Below are positions 11,080 through 21,209 of a stretch of 64,000 nt of DNA, one piece after another. The DNA lies in the NCBI GenBank assembly GCA_948099385.1, contig CANUEZ040000129.1, positions 6,640,501 to 6,704,500 on the forward strand, given 5' to 3'. The number at the start of each line of letters is the position of its first letter. The stretch's first letter is position 1. Source of the DNA: Fasciola hepatica (taxonomy: Eukaryota; Platyhelminthes; Trematoda; Plagiorchiida; Fasciolidae). The position numbers were made by a program, and so were the translations under genes. The notes beneath the pieces are model-generated. The model was not told the DNA's origin. It worked only from the letters and a program-made list of their open reading frames with translations, and did not search any database.

Positions 11080-12440
11080 TATATGTAGAGGTCGTGAGAT
11101 CTGGCGCTCAGCCAGGTTGAAACAAGCTGCTGACACCGGCAACGTTCGGAAGCTTTGACAACTCATCTAATGAGCATTCAATCTTCCAGCTATTACATTG
11201 TATTGAGTGCTGGGCGGAGAATTTCGAGGAACAATTTGACTCTCCTCCAGTATCAGTTTTGTTACACAGTAGTTTCTCTGAACCAGTTCGTGCTCCATGG
11301 CTAGTCCTACTGTTCCGCTCGTGCAATCTACCTCCCTAAGCGTCATAAGGTACCTGACTCAGGTGACTCCCCGACCCCGTTCAAGATTGGTGGTGTATCA
11401 CACACCCAAGAACTTACTAGTCCCTGGGTTCACCAAGCCGGAACTGCGAATCTATCATTCCAGTATACAAGGGGTCTCGGAACGTTTCCTCCAACCGTCG
11501 AGAGGTAAGCCTGATATCCGTTGAGTCGAAGCTGTTGGTCTCTGTAGCCCTCCGTAAATCGCTTCGGGCATGACAAAGGGTAGTGGTCATATTAGGTGGT
11601 GAGCCACACCCGATATGTCATAGTACGGTCTATGGATTAATATGCAGTTTTGGGTAGAAAAACGCGTCGGCAGGAAAACAAACCACATCTACGAATACGG
11701 CCACTGGTCGTCCGTGATCACATATGTGACAGATTCAGCTTCCACCTTATTCGCGATTAACCACCACACTGGAGGTCATTCTCCTATCCGCAACCTGAGG
11801 ACGTGCCCGGTAGCATTCATCTCTGCTTTAACCAAAGGCATAAGCTGGCTTATTATTACCAGATCTATCTAGTGTAACGACGCTAAAACTATTAAGACCT
11901 TACTCCTAAGTGCTGAAAAAGGACCCCTGCTTTTTCTCATCTTGCTCTAGGTCGCGAAAAATCTACAAAGCTGTGTTCAGAGAAGACAAAGGTGAAATGG
12001 AACAATCGAGAAAATCTGTGTAACGCCAGATGTATACGTTTGATATAATGTATTCATATTTGCCTGTTCACGTCACACTCTTAATTGCGTTCATGTATGT
12101 GCAAGCTGATACTGCGCCGCGTCACAAGAGTAACTGTTTCGTGCCGGAAATGCGTTTAGTTGCACACATTTTCGCACACCATTTAACAGGTGCCGTGACT
12201 TTCACTGTATATTTTATCCTGTTTCTTCCATTTTCTCCCACTGTGACATCGTTGCCTTGATCGATGGAAACACCCACCAACTGAATTGCAAACCTTACAG
12301 AGAGTCATGTAAATTAAAACAACAAACCAAACCAGGGGGTCAGACTGAAAGGTGAAGCAAGTCGTCAGAGGACGGTGTATTTGTCTTCCTTATACCAGAA
12401 GTTTCACCGGTTTATATATGGGACAAAAAAGCTTCAGTGA
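11080..12440. other. intron sequence, nothing recognised
   Basis: Intron immediately downstream (minus strand) of the BRCT1 exon. A possible acceptor near 12290 opens a frame that does not continue the BRCT fold and is not in phase. No repeat partner recognised. Confidence 0.4.
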
Positions 12441-12447
12441 GACTTAC

Positions 12448-12859
12448 CAGCTGACCAATTCTTCAGGTGCATCCAGAACACCTCGGGGCAGTTCGTATCG
12501 ACCAGGGCGATCCATCAATAAACGGAGAGGCCAGTTGTTGCACTTAGCTTTCCGGGAATTTAATGACAACTCTTCGTCCCCAATATCTTCCCGCTCCTGC
12601 GCCTCGGCCGCTTCACGGCGAACGACATCCAGAATCCATTTGCTTCGTAAAAGAGGTACGCGACCAAGGGTAGCCAGCGCTTGAAAATATTTCAGTGTGC
12701 GACAAGGTTCTGTAGCAACAAGTGCGACGTGTCGCCCACCTCCGAGTGGGTCGTCGTTGTTTTCCTTGTCCTCTTGACCCAGTAGGTCAGAGAATATAGG
12801 GGTGGAGACTTGACCACCGGTGGCCAATACCAGCTTCTGCAGTACCTCACGATCGCCAC
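12448..12859 (-). CDS. TP53BP1: 53BP1-like exon: main part of first BRCT
   Basis: The clearest exon of the gene. Acceptor ATCAAGCAG opens with two bases that complete a cysteine codon, then GDREVLQKLVLATGGQV (first helix and GG turn). An acidic loop follows (QEDKENNDDPLGGG), then RHVALVATEPCRTLKYFQAL, LATLGRVPLL and RSKWILDVVR. The CRTxKYFxxLA block followed by a xxVPxxxxxW strand-helix is diagnostic of BRCT1 of 53BP1 (Crb2/Rad9-type tandem BRCT), more than of generic BRCTs. The end (YELPRGVLDAPEELVSW) matches the LPxGxSLEExxxLDW linker between the two repeats. Donor CTG|GTAAGT is perfect. Length 412 = 2 + 3x136 + 2. In vertebrates the tandem BRCT binds p53 and gamma-H2AX; binding here is inferred. 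Confidence 0.88.
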
Positions 12860-12869
12860 CTGCTTGATA

Positions 12870-14465
12870 CGGGAAGTTTTTGTTTTGAAAGGATTAGATT
12901 AATCGACACAACTGAACCAACCCTGATCATTATTTGTAAAAAAAATAGTTGATGCCAAACAAACCGTTGAGAGCTGGCCCGGATAGCCTATCGATTGTGT
13001 TTGACTTACAATCACCCGCCCTGGTTTTAAGTCCCAGTGGACACTCGAAGATTGTGCCTTGCAAGAAGAATAAACAGCTGGTGCACTGAGCGTTGACACA
13101 ACACGACGAATCGTTATATAAATATCAAATTTCGGACTACTCACAGTGAATAAGTTTCCTAATGGTAAACAGCTTTTCCTTATTACTCGACTTACAATCA
13201 CACAGAAGCAACCGGGGCTACTCGTGATACACAAGAAAGGTTTGAGTTACCATTTAACCTTTGGTTGTGCAGTGACGCCTCGCGAATCAACAGAATCGAG
13301 CTCAAGTTCGAAAAACAACAATAACACACGTATTACATCTCCAACCGAAATCGGAAATATCATCAGTTCAGTTTGAACGACCGTTAACCGTGCACTATGT
13401 GCGGTGTGGTTCCGGTTGCCAACTTTAGGCAAAACCTTCACTCGGAAACCAGAACAGTCAAGTTATGCAAAAGGAAAGAAAACCAAGGACATGAATGAAG
13501 AAAGTTTATGAGTATAGGAGAGCGATGCGTCGTCAAACCTAGTCTTATTCTGTAATGTGTTGGTGGACCTATTGGACAAAATTCAAGGAGCTGAACACAC
13601 ACCACATAAACAAATCCCACTCATCAAGTTTTACTTCCATAGTAAGGACTGGCTACCCAGTCATTTTTTAACAAACAAAGCAAATCGCCGAAGACATGCA
13701 CAACGCACTTAACCACCGCAGTCTGGTGAGCTTACTTCATTACTTGCTTGTGCGTGAGTGAATTGAAAGGGATCTATACCACAGGTTCAAAAGCCATGGG
13801 TCCGATACTCGGAGTAGAGATTTACATCAGGTCACCGTAGGTTAGCCGTGGTAATGAGCCGCACAACAGCGTGTTATTGTCTACTACCAATGAGTTCCGT
13901 GTAATCCTTTGACCGTCGGGAGAAACCCGTGAGTACTCAAATTCTAGTACTTTGTATTGACTTGTAAGTACTCCTCTCTGTGTTTATTCTCTGAAGTATG
14001 CAATCCAGAGGCACGCTGGTTAGTGGTGTAGAATTAGATGTTGCCTGTCATCTTTATCTCGATTTTACTCGTCGATCTGTCGAGCTTGGTGGATTCTACG
14101 CCTCAGGGAAGTTATATTGCATGGCTTTTCGGGTCGCGGAGAAACGCTAGCCACCACATCACTTCAAGACGCAGTCTTGTTTTTATGGTATAGCATGAAT
14201 CATATGGACAGGAATCTAGTGCTCATATGGCTTTGCTACGCAACGGAAGCGTTCCTAGTCAAACTGGAAGTTAGATTTGTTGTTTAGTTCCGGGTAGCTG
14301 CATCCTGAACCGCGCGTGTTCGTTAATAAGGTTGCTGTGAGACTCTGCACCCAGTAACATAGATTACTGAGTTAGGTAGTTCAAGTGACATTTGCTTTAG
14401 ACAAGAAATTTTGTGGGTTAGAAAAAAGTCAGTCGACAACTTTTTAGTGGAAGCCTGAAAGCAAA
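12870..14465. other. intron with a probable RTE 5'-region remnant
   Basis: Intron between the first two BRCT1 exons. About 13900-14070 resembles 58730-58870, the 5' region of a near full-length RTE LINE (GTCGGGAGAAACCC, CTCTCTGTGTTTATTC and CAGAGGC blocks in order). This makes it probably a minus-oriented LINE 5' remnant. The rest shows nothing recognisable. A tempting exon at 13010-13085 is discussed among the rejected items. Confidence 0.45.
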
Positions 14466-14474
14466 AAGACTTAC

Positions 14475-14551
14475 AGGATCCGGCGGGCGAGGTATATATG
14501 TGAGGAAAACGTCCAGTAAAAATAACCGTCCAGCCTTGAAAAAGCGAAGCA
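14475..14551 (-). CDS. TP53BP1: 53BP1-like exon: start of first BRCT
   Basis: Short exon with textbook signals: acceptor ACCTTCCCCTCCCCAG and donor CCT|GTAAGTC. The frame, one base in, reads ASLFQGWTVIFTGRFPHIYT and SPAGS. LFxGxxxxxTG is the first strand of a BRCT domain, and the exon leaves one base (T) that joins the GT of the next exon to give Cys, so the domain runs on as GSCGDREVLQKL. Length 77 = 1 + 3x25 + 1. It needs a preceding exon ending with two bases. Exon 23693-23837 ends with one, so an unidentified linker exon must lie in between. Confidence 0.82.
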
Positions 14552-14779
14552 CTGGGGAGGGGAAGGTTTAGAGATCGACACAGTGAACGTCGAAGATAGT
14601 AATTGGCTGAGGCAGCTACACTGGACATTCTGAACACGGACGGGTCACGTAATTGAAGCGATTGACCTTGTAGAACCAAGTAAAGATGCAAGAGACAAGT
14701 TCACAGTCAAGGTTTTCACGAGAGGATTTGAAGAATAACAATAGGAAAATGAAACTTATACACAAATTTCTCAGCCACA

Positions 14780-15100
14780 ACGATACGGTTTTATTCGACA
14801 AAATTAAATTACATTTGAAGCACGGGAAAACGACTGGTGTCAGATAGATCCACAAGTTACTACAATGGACACAGACATTCAATGGAATGCAGAACAACCC
14901 GACTGAAAATCTGTGGCGCCTGATAGTGAGGCAAGTCTATGCGGAAATAGGAATCCACAACACCTGGTAGGGGTTGGCGTCCGAGATCCACGATGAATGG
15001 GATAGCATAGAACTTGAAACCTTCCGGAATATAGCTGGAAGCATGCCTGGACGTAGTGTTTCAGTCATTACCAATAAAAAATCACGGTGATTCGTAACCA
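14780..15100 (+). pseudogene. Tc1/mariner transposase, C-terminal relic
   Basis: The plus strand near 14880-15080 reads NPTENLWRLIVRQVYAEIG, then SEIHDEWDSIELETFRNI and GSMPGRSVSVI. This is the end of a Tc1-type DDE transposase: the LNPIENLW block with the third acidic residue, and the SMPxRxxxVI tail. The DNDPKHTS block upstream is only recognisable as a decayed KLLQW fragment. Stops interrupt the frame. A 5'-truncated, dead copy in the BRCT1-proximal intron. Confidence 0.7.
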
Positions 15101-15109
15101 GCTGGTTTT

Positions 15110-16700
15110 TTACGATTCGTTCAGGGATGGTTTTAATGGAATTTTGAATCCTCTAAGGCACTTTTTCCAGAATAAATCGATTCACCTGTTGCATGTTTAA
15201 AATCCCTGCGCATATATAATATAGTAGTGGGTCGGCACATCAGCATGCCAAATTTGGTCGCTGTAAGTGGTTTCGTTCAAAGGTATTCGCAGAAAAACAG
15301 GGTGGTTTTATTAGGCTTTCGTGTACCCTAACCCTCCAGCGGTGGATCCACTTCCATTGAACACACTGTACATACACGTATCCTTGGAATCAACAGAAAA
15401 TACCATACCGAGATTAATTGTAACCCATGGTATCTCAAGCTGAAACCCTAAAACTCTTTTTTCCATGTTCGTATGATTAGCAGAGCTGGAGCTGTGGAAT
15501 ACTCTGGAAAAAATATGGAGGACTTCGTTCGTCTTCACCTGAATATGTAACAAAACGTCAATTCATTTGCAACTTACAACATTTAAAACTGTTGGGTGTT
15601 GTAACAGCCGAATAAATTAATTAAACCGAGATCGCTATAAAGTATGCAACTGATAAAACTCCTAACTGAATTAGCTTCGAGTTCGGAAACATAATGAAAC
15701 TAAATGCATATGGCAGACTAGGATGTTTATTTTTGTAGTGAAATCCCTTAGATCCGAATTGATCAGCGGAGCACTAATCTATCCGTTCGTCGAGTAGATT
15801 ATCTCCTAATATGAGTCGTAAATGTAGTTACACACTACTCATCGAAACCGTGTACGGGATGTTTGCTATCGATTCGATGATATACCAAAGTGAAAACCGA
15901 AACCAGAGCACATACGTGCACGGTAAATGGTTGAGAGAACCGCACTGAACTGTGAGGTAGGCTTTCTGTGACGCGAAATCTCTCCGAAACCCTGAAAAAT
16001 TGTAAATTACTATGAAAAGAAAACATCTGCCCTGTGCAGCCATTTGCATGTTGAGATAACCCGGTCAGCTATCTACTGCCATCTTTCGGTAGTCATAAAA
16101 TGGGGACCCGTCATCAATGCGAATATTATTTTCTTCGCCTTGGTCCGAGAACGGCGCGATTGTGCTGATAAAGGAGTGCACCAGCTAATTGTTCAGGTTT
16201 TTAAGGATGGCTATGATAGGGGGTATAGATACCAAACACAATGGACATTGACCATACAACAGCATACAACTGGATTCACAACGACGAAGAAGTCAAACCA
16301 GATGCGGGAGTAGGATAAAAACGTATAGCGAGATGATCAGCATATATCACGCTCAATCTTGCAGGATACCACTCCGGACTCCGTCATGGTAGCAATTAAA
16401 TACAAGTCACGACCGAAAATGTTGCAAAATTGGAACCACAAACGGATACTCTTAGCAGGTTCTTCAATTCAACAGTGCAAAACAGATCAAAATACGTCTA
16501 ATATCCAACAGATAGAGTCCCCTCGTTGATCGACGGAACATCTGGGGAGAATCGTACTCACACCACGTCTTTGAAACCAGTTTGTTCATTGCAAATGGAA
16601 TAAGATGGAGTTTATTGGCGGTTATCAGCCGGCAATCCCAGTAATTACTGACCGTAGGACGTCAAATTCCTTTGTCAAACTTTGCTTACATCGAAATCCA
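15110..16700. other. intron sequence, nothing firmly recognised
   Basis: Intron sequence where the missing 53BP1 linker exon might lie. A minus-strand candidate at about 15890-16010 (acceptor AATTTTTCAG, donor TTG|GTATAT) would fit the required phases, but its sequence has no supporting similarity, so I do not call it. Confidence 0.35.
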
Positions 16701-16710
16701 CAGAATATAT

Positions 16711-17035
16711 ACACGTTAACATACTACTTACTATCAACATGAGCGCTTGCACATGCAGCCTCGTTGTTCGTTGGGTTAGCAGTGACCCAGACACAAACAA
16801 CTATGAGAAATCACAGTTGTGATTCATTTGTGGGCTCTTTAATGAAGAGTATCCATTCACACTCCAGACGATTCAAATTAGATTCTAGTGAACATATAAC
16901 ATCGGAGTGTACAAGTATGAAGACGAGTGGGCATAGGAGTACCGAGTACGCATACCTGATGGGCGGCAACAACCGCGAAACCGGTCGTGTGCTTCCGGGG
17001 AAATTTCCTCCACACGTTAACATACTACCTACTAT

Positions 17036-17038
<3 letters not shown>
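16711..17038 (+). repeat. hammerhead-bearing repeat unit, 301-bp period
   Basis: The block ACACGTTAACATACTAC occurs at 16711 and again at 17012, 301 bases apart. Each time ACTATCAA follows. The sequence between is one full unit containing a hammerhead motif at 16950-16992. So a unit end is joined head-to-tail to the next unit, as in tandem ribozyme satellites and retrozymes. The same unit, inverted and about 75-80 percent similar by eye, lies at 20870-21200. Shared blocks include CCTCGTTGTT, TTGGGTTA, AGTATCCATCCACA-like sequence and GTGCTTCCGGGG. Both copies end in a long (TA)n tract. Confidence 0.75.
16950..16992 (+). ncRNA. minimal type I hammerhead ribozyme motif, copy A
   Basis: Stem I is GCATAC (16950-16955) with GTGTGC (16987-16992). 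The core CTGATG begins at 16956. Stem II is GCGG/CCGC around loop CAACAA (16963-16976), followed by GAAA (16977-16980). The very short stem III is ACCGGT, with GTC as the expected cleavage site before 16987. Core position 9 is G instead of the invariant A, so this copy is probably weak or inactive. The near-absent, palindromic stem III is typical of retrotransposon-borne hammerheads that act as dimers. Confidence 0.78.
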
Positions 17039-17092
<54 letters not shown>

Positions 17093-17098
17093 CCGTGT
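17039..17098. repeat. (TA)n microsatellite
   Basis: Uninterrupted TA repeat of about 30 units directly after the hammerhead unit and directly before the RTE LINE at 17099. The homologous unit at 20.9 kb also ends in (TA)n. Confidence 0.95.
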
Positions 17099-19675
17099 CG
17101 GGCAATTCGGTGTCTCTTGCTCGTTGTCAAAATGGCGTTGGCACCGCTCTGACCATAAAAGCTGAGCACCCGTTGTTCAACTGGATACCACTCAGCGATC
17201 GTCTGAGTGCGGTCCGATTGGACAGTTCTGTGCATATCAATAGTAATATACTGAAGCGTGGATGCTTTTTCGTCGTTTCTGTGTATGCCCCAACTGACTA
17301 TAGCTCTCATGAGGCTAATAACGAATTCTAACAGGATTTGTCTCAACTGCTTCACAGCGTGCGCTCTACGGACATATTGGTTGTTGCTGGTGATTTCAAT
17401 GCTCAAGTCGGAAGCCTAGACGAGACGGAGAGGAATACGGGAGGCTGATTTTGCGTTCCAGCCGACTGAACAGATAACGGTGATCGACTCATACAACTAT
17501 GTTCCGACCATGGACTATTCTTAGCAAGTAGAAATTTCTCGCACAAAAAGCGGCACCGACCAACCCGGCGTCCTCCTGCGCCTTCACAGCGCACGAATCA
17601 GATCGGCCATACTGCTATCGGTTACCGATGGCGTGGCTCAATTCAAGACTAAAGATCATTTTAATCTACGTCTGTTGACACTGATCACGATCTTGTCCGC
17701 GCGCGCTTCAACCCACGTCTCGTCGGTGGCCGGAACAACGTTAAGGTCAACCATCTCCCGCAGCTGCCACTGGACAATAACTATTTATCTGCTTCCCATA
17801 TACGATGTTGCACGAAAATGCCTTACACGCCAACTGATTCGAAGGCTGAGAAACGACCGTGAGCAGTGGTAGATTGTGAAGTGAAGGGAGACGGAAAAAG
17901 CTGCAGCGATTGGTAAAAGCCGTAACCTTTCCCATCGAATTAGAAATACCGGTGCACGAAAGCCAGACGTTAGCGAACTGATCAAAGAGGCGGACGGCTC
18001 ACTGATTCAAACTCAGGAGCGTCGCCTAATTCGTTGGGCGGAACATTTCGAGCCGTTTAGTTGGCCTTTATCCACGACATGTTTGCTGACTAGCACGATT
18101 GTTACAGCTTTAGTTGTAGATACCAGTCCTCCATCAGAAGCGGAGGTTCTCTGTGAGATAAACTATTATCAAACGATATAAGGCTACCGGACTGGACGGA
18201 TTATCTACGTCCATTTTCAAACACGGTGGTTCAGCACTGTTACTAAAGTCGACAAAACTCCTCGGTTTGATATGGGAAAAGGAACAACTCCCAAAGAATT
18301 GATGTGAATCCGTGATCGTACCGATTTCAAATAAAGGCGGTAGATCCTACTCTGAAAACCACGGGGGAATAGGTCTGGTTACCATCGCATCCAAACTGCT
18401 TGTTGGTGTTATTCTCTACTGATTATCTAACGCTCCCGAACACTGCTCGCGCGAGAATTAGGTTGAGTTTAGACATGGTCGAGATCGTATTGATTACATC
18501 TTGCTAAAGTGTGTACCAGAGGAATTCATTCCCATCATAAAGTCCCTTTACATGACTAGCCAAAGCAGAGTTTGGGTTTACGGTGATCTTTCACTCGGGT
18601 TCATCACAAAATATGGTGCGTGTCAGGGTTGCCCCTCCCCCCTTTTTAACTTTGTAATTGATATGGCCCTAGAGACCGCGCCCTCGTCAGGTGAGGATAG
18701 TCGCACTGAACTTTTCCCGGGTGGAAAGGTATCAGACCTCGAGTATGCGGACGACGTAGTTCTTCTCAATGAAGATCCAGGTAAGTTGCAAGCTTTTCTA
18801 CACAGCCTGACGGACTGCATAGCGATGTTCGGTATACGTTTTGCACCTAAAAACTGCAAAGTGATACTTCAGGACTGGGTTGGTCCAACGCGAAACCTTT
18901 CAGTGTCTGGAGAGAATATAGACCGGATGGGCAGCTGCATTTCACCGAGTCAGGTATCGGCTGGAGTGTCTTTGCGTACACAGAAGGCTCGTTTAGCTTT
19001 TCCTAACCCGAGTCATTTATGGCGTTGACATGACATCTGTTTATCTATCAAGAATAAAATGTACGCTGCAGCAGTCACGCCAGTGCTTCCGCATGGTTCG
19101 GAGACATGGTCACTACGGCCGGAAGATATATGAGGATTGTCGCTATTTGAACACCGGTGCCTCCGCAGCATTGCTCGAATCTGGTGAGAACACCGCATCA
19201 CCAATTCTGAGGTTCAGCGGAGGGTCTTAGATTCATGAACCGAATTATTAAATGAAACACTTAGGCTCAGGCTGAGACGGTTGAGACGTGTTGCGCATGT
19301 CCCCTGACAGGCATGCAATGTTTTCTGAGGCTTGTAACGGTTGAAAGATAAGTAAGGATGGTGGAAAAAAGGTATGAAAAGCCTAACTAGTGGACTTGGC
19401 CACGAAGGGCTTGTTAGACTTCCTGGGTGAGGTCCAAGAAATCCTCCGACACCCCAGTTGGATAAACTGAAGGATATGACAAAGTGTCGCGATCAGCGGC
19501 GCTCTTGTATCCACAATCGTATCGACTTGATACCAATATTTGTAGTTGTTCTCTTACTCTTTTCATGTTCTTTTATTTTCCATTACTTTGTTTTGAGATT
19601 TCCGCTAGGAGACAGCAACCATAACCACCGCACCCAGTGCATGATTAATGGTTGTCGGAAGTGAACTGGTAACTT
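17099..19675 (+). mobile_element. RTE-like LINE, 5'-truncated, degenerate
   Basis: Plus-oriented non-LTR retrotransposon. The endonuclease starts part-way (QNGVGTALTIKAEHPLFNW), then SVYAPTDYSS, VVAGDFNAQVGSL and DNGDRLIQLCSDHGLFLA. The reverse transcriptase is clear over 18501-18900: ACQGCPSPLFNFVIDMAL and LEYADDVVLLNEDPGKLQAF with the YADD motif intact. The C-terminal tail and T-rich 3' untranslated region (19300-19675) match 1660-2120. Numerous stops and frameshifts lie between the blocks. The same family occurs at 24.96-28.49 and 55.08-59.01 kb. It is antisense to the host gene. Confidence 0.87.
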
Positions 19676-19959
19676 ACTGTATGGACAGAATGAGTCCCAC
19701 ATGTAACCGTAGTCTTGAGTGTTGCGCCGTAATAAATCACTGAACAAAGTTCATATCATGTGTTTTGTGAATGAAGTTTACCCAGTTTTAAAAATCGAAT
19801 TATATGTTTCGACCTCTCCTTCACGAAAACAAAATAATGATGCACGGACGACGGCAGTATGAGTTGAAACAGGGGAAAAAATACTTGTATACAAAGACAT
19901 AGGAACTAGCATAAGCAAGATTACCATATTAATTCTAAGATCAAACAGTATTATGTGGG

Positions 19960-20760
19960 ATTTTTGAAGGATGCAAGCAGTTACATATTTAAAAAGAAAC
20001 GTGGAATACGAAGAAAATTTCTGATAGATCAAGAGACTCCTTCAGCGCGCTGCATCCAACCGAATAACAAGTGCATCAAAGTTGCAGAGCTCCATGCTAC
20101 TGGGTATAATAATGTTCGACGTGTACAGAAGGTATCACAAGCAGCAGGACATACGCCGTTATAAAGGCGAAAGCAGTACCCCGGATAACTGGATGTCATA
20201 TTTCACATGGAGTTGAATGGGTCAGAAATCACATCAAATGGAAGGCTGAATGCAATAGCGTGATATTTGTTGATGAGAAAAATCACTGACGGACAAAGTT
20301 ACTGCATGCGGAAGAGCAAGCTTGACTTCAGCCATCGAGACTTCGGTGGGGTCTGGAGTGCTATTTGTTCCGAACGCTAAATCACTGTGGAGAGTTATCG
20401 AAGATTAGCAAACAGCCGACTCAAGCATCAGAACTTTGAATGGCTTATAATTCCCTGCACTTCCAGCGAGACAACGCCGACACACATACAGCTCACGTCA
20501 GCAAAATTGGAATATTGTACCAAAACCTCAAAATCATCGATTGGTCCACTCAAAGTCCCCATTTTAACCACAATGATAGCATTCAAATGTGCTAACAAAG
20601 TGAGCCCATCTAAACGGAAGAAGCTCCAACGCCATTCACGAACTGAGGTCTTGTATCCTCACCGATTGGCAAAATGTCGATATTAGGACAACCCAAAATA
20701 CTGTAATAATGGCTGATCAATATTTATCTATTCCGAGCAATAAAGAAATTTGTATTTGGT
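19960..20760 (+). pseudogene. Tc1/mariner transposase relic
   Basis: Decayed transposase on the plus strand. A helix-turn-helix-like stretch (VAELHATGYNNVRRVQK) lies near 20080-20130. Then VIFVDEKNH near 20258-20285 (first catalytic Asp) is followed by RDNADTHTAHVSK (second Asp, DNDPKHTSH-type) and IIDWSTQSPHFNHND (degenerate W-SPDLNPIE block) near 20465-20580. Several stops and frame changes. It differs from the copies at 37 and 50 kb, so it belongs to another Tc1/mariner family. Confidence 0.7.
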
Positions 20761-20857
20761 CACCAGGTGGTTGTTTCTATCATAGGGTCAGGGATGTACT
20801 AAATGCTTCTTGCACGCTACAGACACATTATTCGAGACAGAGTCAATTGTCCTAGTT

Positions 20858-20860
<3 letters not shown>

Positions 20861-20900
<40 letters not shown>
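20861..20900. repeat. (TA)n microsatellite
   Basis: Twenty TA units at the end of the inverted hammerhead-bearing unit, continuing into imperfect TGTATGTATAG. Confidence 0.95.
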
Positions 20901-20909
<9 letters not shown>

Positions 20910-21200
20910 AGTAAGTAGTAAGTAAGTGGGTGGAGAAAATTGCCCCGGAAGCACACGATCGGTTTCGTGGTTGGTGCCACACATCAGGTATGCGTAACCG
21001 AAACTCCTGTGCCCATCCATCTTCACACATTCACACTTCATTGCTATATCGTCACAAGGATCTAATTCGAAGCAACACGAATGTGGATGGATACTTTTCA
21101 CTGAAGAGTCCAAAAATGAATGACAACTGTGATTTTTGTTATTTAATCTTGTCTAGGTCACTGGTAACCCAACAAACAACGAGGTTGCATGCGTAGGCGC
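20870..21200 (-). repeat. hammerhead-bearing repeat unit, inverted copy
   Basis: Reverse complement matches the unit at 16741-17040 from GAGCGC and CCTCGTTGTTTGTTGGGTTA (about 21200-21160) through the hammerhead to the CTTACTACTTACTAT tail and (TA)n. It differs by point changes and small indels. No adjacent second unit is visible here, so the tandem arrangement is not preserved in this copy. Confidence 0.75.
20951..20993 (-). ncRNA. minimal type I hammerhead ribozyme motif, copy B
   Basis: On the minus strand: stem I GCATAC (20993-20988) with GTGTGC (20956-20951), core CTGATG, stem II GTGG/CCAC around loop CACCAA, GAAA, short stem III, ATC at the cleavage position. Relative to copy A, stem II shows a compensatory C-G to U-A change. 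Core position 9 is U instead of A, so this copy too carries one damaging core substitution. Confidence 0.78.
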
Positions 21201-21209
21201 TCTCATCGA

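Noticed and set aside
13010..13060. VHWDLKPGRVIV resembling a protein kinase catalytic loop.
   Set aside because: Isolated in an alternative frame, Trp replaces the catalytic-loop Arg and no other kinase motif is near. Chance resemblance.
13010..13085. Minus-strand exon with good splice sites (CGCTCAG acceptor, ATT|GTAAGT donor) that also joins the BRCT1 exon in phase and starts CLFFLQGTIF.
   Set aside because: The exon at 14475-14551 has stronger splice sites, joins in the same phase and supplies the real BRCT first strand (LFQGWTVIFTG). Both cannot precede the same BRCT exon.
17035..17406. Frames containing long YIYIYI runs near 17.0 and 20.9 kb.
   Set aside because: These are translations of (TA)n microsatellites.
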